Source: Xiphias gladius
Lineage: Eukaryota > Chordata > Actinopteri > Istiophoriformes > Xiphiidae
Length of the DNA stretch: 64,000 bases
NCBI RefSeq assembly: GCF_016859285.1
Contig: NW_024401802.1
Span: 1,318,501 to 1,382,500, forward strand
Reading direction: 5' to 3'
Shown in pieces: positions 57,457 to 64,000 of this stretch; within the stretch, counting starts at the first letter, position 1; each line of letters starts with the position of its first letter. Below the pieces are notes generated by a model. That model saw nothing but the letters and a program-made list of their open reading frames with translations, did not search any database and was not told the DNA's origin. The position numbers and the translations under genes were made by a program.

Positions 57457-59579
57457 GTAAGTACAAACTCCAGCATGTGATGTTGGGCAGAGCTGAGGCA
57501 CTTATACCAGGACAATGAGTGAGTGATCAGCTGTGATCTGATCAGTGCTTGGGATCAGTGAAGGAGCATAGGATCATGTAACTTGACAACTCCGTGATAT
57601 AAAACAGGATTTGTCAGACATCAATTATGTGGACTTTATAGACTTTGTTTATTGCAGTGAATGCAGTAGAGAAATGATTTTCAAACTTTTTTATCAGCTA
57701 AAACCATTTCTACAAGCAAGAGGTGGTAAACAGACTGCACGGACACAAGGGCATCTGAAAGTCAAGACAACAAACATTATCATTTTTATCACTACACTAA
57801 GTTGATTTCAGGAATTTTTGTTGTGTGATAAAGTCGTGTTAACAGGGAATAGAAAAAGTGAACAGCTGCAGACTGCATGTTACATAAACCCCTCTGCACC
57901 CCTCCGAGTTGGCCATAAAGACACATCTCGACTGAGTTGTTCTGTAACTTGTACGTTAGCAAAGATAGCTTAGAGACAGGAAAATGGCTGACTAGGCAGC
58001 GTCACGCGAAGCCGTCAGTACTAGAAGATGATTACAGTAAGTCTAAATATTCCCCAGCCTTAGGGGCTTCATGCTCCTCAGAGCAGATACACAAAGTGTT
58101 ATTTGTTTGCGTCGTCATACATCTGATCAACTCACAGGGAGGAAAAATCTCCTAATGTCATTACATACAAGTTAATCACCATAATGGAATAATACTTCAA
58201 GCTGAACTTATAGATTCAAATTTTACTTCATTAAAAGTGACGATGTGTTCACAGTTACACACCGTCAACCATTAAAAATATACATATGTGAAAGTAAGCA
58301 AAAACACAATATAGGAAAATTTCCCCCATGCATCCCATGATCAACACTTGTGAGCCGAAAAATAACTCACTAAATTCAATGAGATGGACAATATTTAAGC
58401 AGCAGAATTGAAAGGCTGCATTTCCATGAAATCTGCAGAGACTTCAACTTAATCTAGTGTGCATACAAAAACAGGATTTAAACACAGCTCTTATGTATGA
58501 AGGGTTTGAGCATTAAGCTTAGATAACAAGCACCTTACACACAGTGCCGACTGATCTGTGTCCCTGTCCCTAACTTTTCTCCTAAAACGTAATACTCTGC
58601 ATTAGCGCATTTGTTTTGAATGGACCATAATGCCCCCAAATGAAACTGAATGATGAAGCAAACAATTGCAATTAACATCTCTGCAAAGTCACATTCATCT
58701 CAAAAGTTTTGTTTAAAGCTGTAAGTTATATTTCATATATAATTATAAATACATTGTTTTTTCCTCAGCAAAACATTCATTGACCATGTATTTCATTTTT
58801 CCCCATTGGTTAAGGTTATAGAAAGATGGTGGTCTTCAACATTGACTTGAGGCAAAAGCTGCATTTACTTTTAACATATAACAAAAACTACAAAACTACT
58901 GTCTTTCTTTAACCAGTGAGGGTTTTTGTAGCCTAAATCTAACCACCCGTCTCCAGAGTCAAAGTCCTGTGCTCTGTGTATCCAACATCCACCCCATCCT
59001 CCTCCGTGCCCCAATTACAATACTTCCTAAACTGGAGAACATGGTCCATCCAAAACATGTTCACCAAGTTTCAGTGGTGTATAAACACTTTTTTAGGAGC
59101 ATTGTCAATTTGCAATGTAATCAGTTTTTTTATGATGTTAAAGCAACTCACAGCTAAAATGCTCGTATGTAGTGAAAATGTACATACATCTGCTGTCTAC
59201 TCCAAAACAGGAGCTTTGTATTACATTCAAACAATTACTAAACATCATTACAATTTTAAGCCATAAAAATCTAAAGAACAATTTATATTGCGAAATATGC
59301 ACTTACAGTATGGGCTCTGTATACGAACATACTGTACATTTTTTTTTCATGTCTACCTTTTGCTATATTGTTATTCCATCCTTATTGAATTTGAGCAATA
59401 ACAATGTTTCTTGTACAGTACATCTGCTTTTTTTGAATCGTATTCCAAGACTTGATTTAATTTTCAAATAAATTAACATTAATGAATGCCCTCTTTGTTT
59501 TCATTGTTGAGCTGAATTTGTAAAACTAAAACAAAGAACCATGTTAAAAACCAAAGAAGAACTACTCAGTCCGAAGTAT

Positions 59580-59835
59580 AGGTACTTTAAAGGAACAGCA
59601 CAACATTTTTAGAAAAAATGTATATTCACTTTCTTCCTGAGAGTGAGAAGATGGATTCCAGTCTCAAATCTGTGTTTTCAGTAGAGAGCTGGAGTCAGAA
59701 CAGGGTAGTTCAGCTTAGCATAAATACGTAAAGCAGGGGGGAAAGGGCTAGCCTGGATCTATCCAAACGGAAATAACACACCTGCCAACACCTGTAAACC
59801 TCACTCATTAACATGTTGTATATATTTTGTTTATA
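59580..59835 (+). repeat. Dispersed percomorph-type non-coding repeat
   Basis: The block order CAACATTTTTAGAAAAAATG, CTTTCTTCCTGAGAGTGAGA, GGTAGTTCAGCTTAGCATAA and CACCTGTAAACCTCACTCAT matches an interspersed repeat that I remember from many percomorph introns. There is no coding capacity and the class is unknown. Confidence 0.6.
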
Positions 59836-60306
59836 TTTGATTAATATTGATATTCTGGTGTTTTTTCATGTACTTGTGCTGTAATGACCAGTGTGATGAC
59901 TGACTGATCCAATGACAGCTCTGACAGACTGAGATCCAGAAAAATGAAGCCTCAGCCAGCACATGGCTCTCATGTGACAACCTTGCTGACTGGTATCAGA
60001 CTGCTGTTTCCACCAGCCTCAGCACAAAGACAAACTTCTTACCTAAATCAACATGGCATTCAACCTACACAGTCCTTATTACCCTGTTCTTACTTCAGCT
60101 TATGTCACACATAAGTCATCACCTTGTTGAAGTTTGCTTCACAGATGAACACAAAGTGCTCCGATGTTGATTATTCAATGACAAATACTGAGCTGACTAG
60201 GGATTTTTCTTTAGTCAGTAAAAACCCAAGCCAAGTAACTTTTCCATTTGTAAAGTTAAAGTTCAAATTGGTTGAAACATGCTTTAGACAACTATCAGGT
60301 ATTTGA

Positions 60307-60307
<1 letters not shown>

Positions 60308-60349
<42 letters not shown>

Positions 60350-60373
60350 TTTTTATTATTTTTTTTTTTTTTT
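60308..60373. repeat. (AT)n and poly-T tract
   Basis: About 33 bp of alternating AT, then mostly T to 60373. Confidence 0.95.
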
Positions 60374-60909
60374 GTTAGTGTGTATACTTTCCAACAAAGT
60401 ACAACAACAGTAATGTATGTTATCGAACTTTTTTAAAATTTTTAACACAACTCCTCATGCCCTAACACTGGATTTATGATTTGTTTTAACTTTAACTCTC
60501 TGGCTCTCCCTGCTTTTTGTATTTGAAAACTATGGAAAGCACACAGCAAATACATCAAAAGAAGCTGCATGCGCATAATGAATGCTTGCGTAAACTGCTG
60601 GTAACTGTATATTGTAATTGCTGAAGAAGAGAACTAACTGCACCGCATGGAGAGCCCTTCAGTGCAGTAAGTTTAAACCCCCCACAGATGAAAGACACAT
60701 TCCTACTCTGCATGTCGCTGTGTTCCTCAGACAGATTCCCAGCTGGGACCTGCTCTAATCTCCTGGCAACAATATTGACATAGAAATAGAAACTCTGGAG
60801 AGGACAGGACTCTAGCTGTCTGCCTGTTAGGACTGCCTGCACATACATCTGGAGCCTCTACACACATATGTCCTCTAAGATACATTGTGATCCTGTAAAG
60901 ACAGCTTAA

Positions 60910-61150
60910 CATTGGAATTCAGAGGAACAGTCCCACTTTTTTCGGAAATGAAATTGTTTACAGTTTTACCCAGAGTTAAATGAGAAGATGGATATCAATA
61001 TCATCTCTATGTGTCCAGGACTTGTTTAGCCTAGCTCAGGTCAAAGGAAATGCAAGCCTCAATCCATCAAATACAAAATAAGTCTAAAAGTTTGAAGTGA
61101 GGCTAAAAGCATAAAGTCTGTCTTTCTAGTGCCCCTACAGGAACAGCCAC
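60910..61150 (+). repeat. Possible diverged copy of the 59580 repeat
   Basis: Shares the order GGAACAGTCCCACTTTTTTC, GAGTTAAATGAGAAGATGGA and TTTAGCCTAGCTCAGGTCAA with the same family, but is more decayed. The call is tentative. Confidence 0.35.
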
Positions 61151-62539
61151 TATTACTTAAATCAAAAACTGTCCCAAAACTTTGCCGAAGCATATTTTTG
61201 TATATTTGTTTATGTTTGTTGACAGACTAGCCAAGCCAAATAGCCAGTCTATGCAATCAAATACGTTAAAAAATAATTACTTTGGTGACTCGCATTGCAC
61301 AGCCTGCTCATATTATCTACCAAGTGACTAGATGTGACAACAAAGTGATAAGAAGATTCTGTTCCGTGAATCTACTGCTATCTCTCATTAAACACTGTGC
61401 TACATTAGCATGGTGTTTTCAAGCACAGACACGTGTGCACACACAGAGGGAGTAAGACACACACATGAATGCAGAAACCTTATGTTAGCCTGACGCTATG
61501 ACGTTCATTCCCTAAAACGTTGCTGGCAAGTCAATAACGTTAACGCTTTCGGGTTCTGTTAATGTAAGCCCACATGTTGAATTAAGGCCATCTCTAGCCC
61601 TTCAGCAAATGAAACAATCTGTAAGTAACGTTTGGTTTCTTATAACTATCATATCAATCACTTACGATATCAGATTGTTGACTTGAGATGAGAGGATAAA
61701 TTCATCAATCCTGTCTTGATCCTCTGCTTCAGCTGACAGCAGGTGCTGCTGGCATTGCCAACCTGAGAATAGTTCTGCTAGGTGGCTATTAATGTTGCTC
61801 TACTGCTGGCAAACTTTGCACTGGAATGATCACGTGTATGAGCACCAATGATGATGAAAATTTGTTTATGTTATTTAACGTGCTTAACAACGGAAGACCA
61901 CAGGCTCATCAACAATGAAAGGCTTCACAGTTACACTTTACGACCCTGGCTCATTGGGAATAGGAGTGGGGGGTGCGCATATAATAGCTTTTCGAGCCCT
62001 AATTAGCTGGTTGAAGGCTTGATATCATTACAATTTCTAACTAATGTTATTCACATTTTCTCACTAAAAGACCTGAATCAATTGAATTATACAGACAGTA
62101 AACATTGTATATGTCATTACGATCGGCCAATTAAATATACTGAGCTTTAAAGCTAGGAATTTAGGTCTTACCACTTTCTCTCAGGTAACGTTACTTCCAG
62201 TACTGGCACATTTCTGACTGTTACACAGCAACCACTGATGTCCACCCATTCAAAGTTCAAAGAATAGTTATTGTAGAATGGCGAAACTAACACATCTGAT
62301 GTGTCTACGGACATTTTTTGGTAATCGGCATCGTGAGTATGGGCATCAACCAATGTCGATTACCTCAAAAGCCAGCCATTGTCTCAAAATGCTAACAGAT
62401 TAATTAGCCGACTTATTAATTGGTCAAGCAGTACTTAGTAATATTTAAAATGGCATTAAAATTGTTGAGGACTTAAGACTTGGATTTGATATGGGATTTG
62501 TTGCTCTTGACTTAATAGCTAAGACTTGATACTGACTAT

Positions 62540-63420
62540 GATTGTGTCCAACCTCTGCAAGAATGTGCTCAGCACATTTCGTGGCAATCATCCTAACATT
62601 TGATAGGGTTTACTGTGTGCAAAGTTGGCATTTTATCCTGACAGTGGTGTCCGACAAAAACTAGTGGGATGTCAAAAATTGAAAGGGTTCATCCTTTTGG
62701 CAGCACGTATTGCAATCTGCAAATTTTTGATACTGATTTTATCTATAGCAGGGTACATGTGTACCAAAAACTAGTGGGATGTCAAAAATTGAAAGGGTTC
62801 ATCCTTTTGGCAGCACGTATTGCAATCTGCAAATTTTTGATACTGATTTTATCTATAGCAGGGTACATGTGTATTGAAGTAACATTATGGACTTAGTCTT
62901 GTTACTTTTATCTGTCACTTAAGAGTCAACAACCATGCTAGCAGCTCTGTTACCCCAAAGTACAACAGTGTTTGGAGCTAAATGCTAACATCAGTATGCT
63001 AACATGCTACTAGTGTAATGTTTACCACATGCACCATCTTATTTGGCATGTTAGCATGCTAAAATTTGCTAATTAGCATTAAACTCAAAATCCAGCTGAG
63101 GCTGAAGGGGATGCCATTAGTTCTGCAGATATCTGATCATAAACCAAATTATTGTACAAATTAAAACTTTGACCTGATGGTGGTGTTGGATGAAAAGTCA
63201 GAGGATAACCAAAGTTATTACAATTCTATCACAATCTATTTTCTTTGTATCTAACTACCTATCTAACACTAATCTAATTGTTGAGCCATTCTACTCAAAA
63301 CCAAAAAATTCAACCTCATGGTGGCAGTCAGTAGGTTTTATACTCTGGGGAATATCTGTACCAAAAAATCATAGCAATGTATCCAATAGTTATTGGAATA
63401 TTTCCGCCTGCTCCTAAGTC
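62540..63420. repeat. Dispersed percomorph-type repeat with GCTAACATG motifs
   Basis: Contains TGCTAACATCAGTATGCTAA and, inverted, GGCATGTTAGCATGCTAAAA around 62985-63065, followed by CAAATTAAAACTTTGACCTG and AAGTCAGAGGATAACCAAAG. I know this block order as an interspersed non-coding repeat in percomorph fishes. It carries a 110-bp internal tandem duplication. Confidence 0.65.
62655..62874. repeat. Perfect 110-bp tandem duplication
   Basis: Two adjacent 110-bp units, each with AACTAGTGGGATGTCAAAAA and ending GGGTACATGTGTA. I found no difference between them over the unit. It lies within the dispersed repeat above. Confidence 0.93.
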
Positions 63421-63739
63421 AGCTAAAATTTCTAATTTGCTCATTGTATCTAAGACAAAAACATAAAACCAAGATAGTGTAGTTTTAGCAGTTTGCAACA
63501 GTTCACGTCATGCCATGCTGTTTCCCACATGCTTTCAGTCTTTGTGCCTGGCTAGGCTAGCACACGTCAGATCTGTCTCTGTACTGGACTCAGAGATGGA
63601 TCTGATACCAATATTAATTAATAGTTTATGCCTCAAATCTTCCCATCATCTTATTAATTATGCGTGGGTGTCTTTCATGTTATTTCATTTCAGGATTATC
63701 CTCACCTTGACTTTCCCTGCTTGAGATCAACCTGCAACC

Positions 63740-64000
63740 ATGACAACCAAATCCACCAGCAGTGTTCTGGGTGGGAAGGCTTCCTCCTCTCCTCTCTTGT
63801 CCTCTCCAACGCGCCAGCGCCTGGTCACCAAGGATGGACACTGTGCCCTTCGTCCCCCTCTGTGTCCATCAGGCACATGGCGTGGGGCTTCAAGCAGAGC
63901 CTGGATGCTGGCCCTGCAGGACCTGTGGGGACTGTTGGTGGGTCTGCGCTGGAGATGGGTCCTGCTGGCCTTCTGCGCCTCATTCCTGGCTCACTGGCTG
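63740..64000 (+). CDS. Inward-rectifier K+ channel 13 (Kir7.1), N-terminal part
   Basis: Kir7.1 is a potassium channel of the plasma membrane with two transmembrane segments around a pore loop; in fish it is known for its role in pigment-cell patterning (zebrafish obelix/jaguar locus) and in epithelia. The 87 codons visible contain RLVTKDGHCALRPP and, from residue 60, QDLWGLLVGLRWRWVLLAF into the first transmembrane helix (CASFLAHWL). Compared with human Kir7.1 from memory, the VTKDGH tract starts about 8 residues later, so the N-terminus is slightly longer. The start is the first ATG after a TTTCATTTCAG acceptor (exon from 63694) and follows CAACC. The frame is open to the window edge; the pore lies beyond it. 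WRW and HWL match Kir7.1 better than other Kir types. Confidence 0.88.
   Translation, partial: MTTKSTSSVLGGKASSSPLLSSPTRQRLVTKDGHCALRPPLCPSGTWRGASSRAWMLALQDLWGLLVGLRWRWVLLAFCASFLAHWL

Larger units (their letters stand above)
57457..63693 (+). other. Probable kcnj13 intron 1, about 6.2 kb
   Basis: Runs from GTAAGT at 57457 to the TTTCATTTCAG acceptor ending at 63693. The interior holds dispersed repeats and microsatellites but no coding exon that I can support. Confidence 0.5.

Noticed and set aside
59172..59471. 99- and 96-codon frames at 58,976-59,471 considered as a small gene
   Set aside because: AT-rich, no motif, within the probable kcnj13 intron; no splice sites of note.
1..64000. CRISPR array or prokaryotic operon
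   Set aside because: No regularly spaced short direct repeats; gene content, introns, SINEs and LINEs are vertebrate.
1..64000. Exons of gigyf2, which surrounds KCNJ13 in mammals
   Set aside because: No minus-strand GYF-domain or Arg/Glu-rich exon sequence was found in the window; absence here does not exclude a surrounding intron.

Overview
The window looks like teleost fish nuclear DNA, probably from an acanthomorph/percomorph (inference). It is AT-rich and intron-poor in recognisable host genes, and it is packed with Tc1/mariner transposons, L2-type LINEs, tRNA-derived SINEs, hAT and endogenous-retrovirus relics, and several non-coding repeats that I recognise from fish genomes. The only host gene I can support with confidence is the 5' part of kcnj13 (Kir7.1 inward-rectifier K+ channel). 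Its coding exon starts at 63740 and runs off the right edge. A probable non-coding first exon ends at 57456, which would give an intron of about 6.2 kb.

Layout. 1-3417: no gene, one dispersed repeat. 3418-4985: a Tc1-like element with a second Tc1-like element inserted at a TA. 5000-9350: mostly unexplained, with a weak TATA-like site. 9355-10564 and 11226-12634: two complete-length but coding-dead Tc1-like elements. 13960-20500: an endogenous retrovirus (ERV1, minus strand) with a perfect 1,427-bp tandem duplication across RT. 20830-27653: an L2 fragment leading into a large inverted duplication with arms of about 1.05 kb and a loop of about 4.0 kb; the loop holds Tc1 fragments, a MITE and another L2 3' end. 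27896-28080: a SINE. 28311-39480: a second, older ERV (ERV2, minus strand), split by a Tc1-like element (29701-30871) and an almost full-length L2 LINE (31738-35926). 40000-42470: a foldback-like element with long inverted ends. 43430-47800: plus-strand remnants of transposon-type genes, including a decayed tyrosine recombinase followed by a tandem array of near-identical 63-66 bp exons. 48200-49290: an L1/Tx1-type LINE fragment (minus). 49910-51890: a LINE with a restriction-like endonuclease (plus). 52340-53110: a hAT relic. 53170-53440: a Tc1 end. 53450-64000: a quieter region with the kcnj13 5' end, microsatellites and dispersed repeats.

The genes do not form a pathway. The window is mainly a stratigraphy of insertions upstream of kcnj13. 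The most informative structures are the identical tandem duplication in ERV1, the inverted duplication at 21.6-27.7 kb, the microexon array at 45.8-47.8 kb, and the nested insertions in ERV2, whose flanks fix the order of events. All family assignments come from remembered family features and from reading the sequence; no database search was run.
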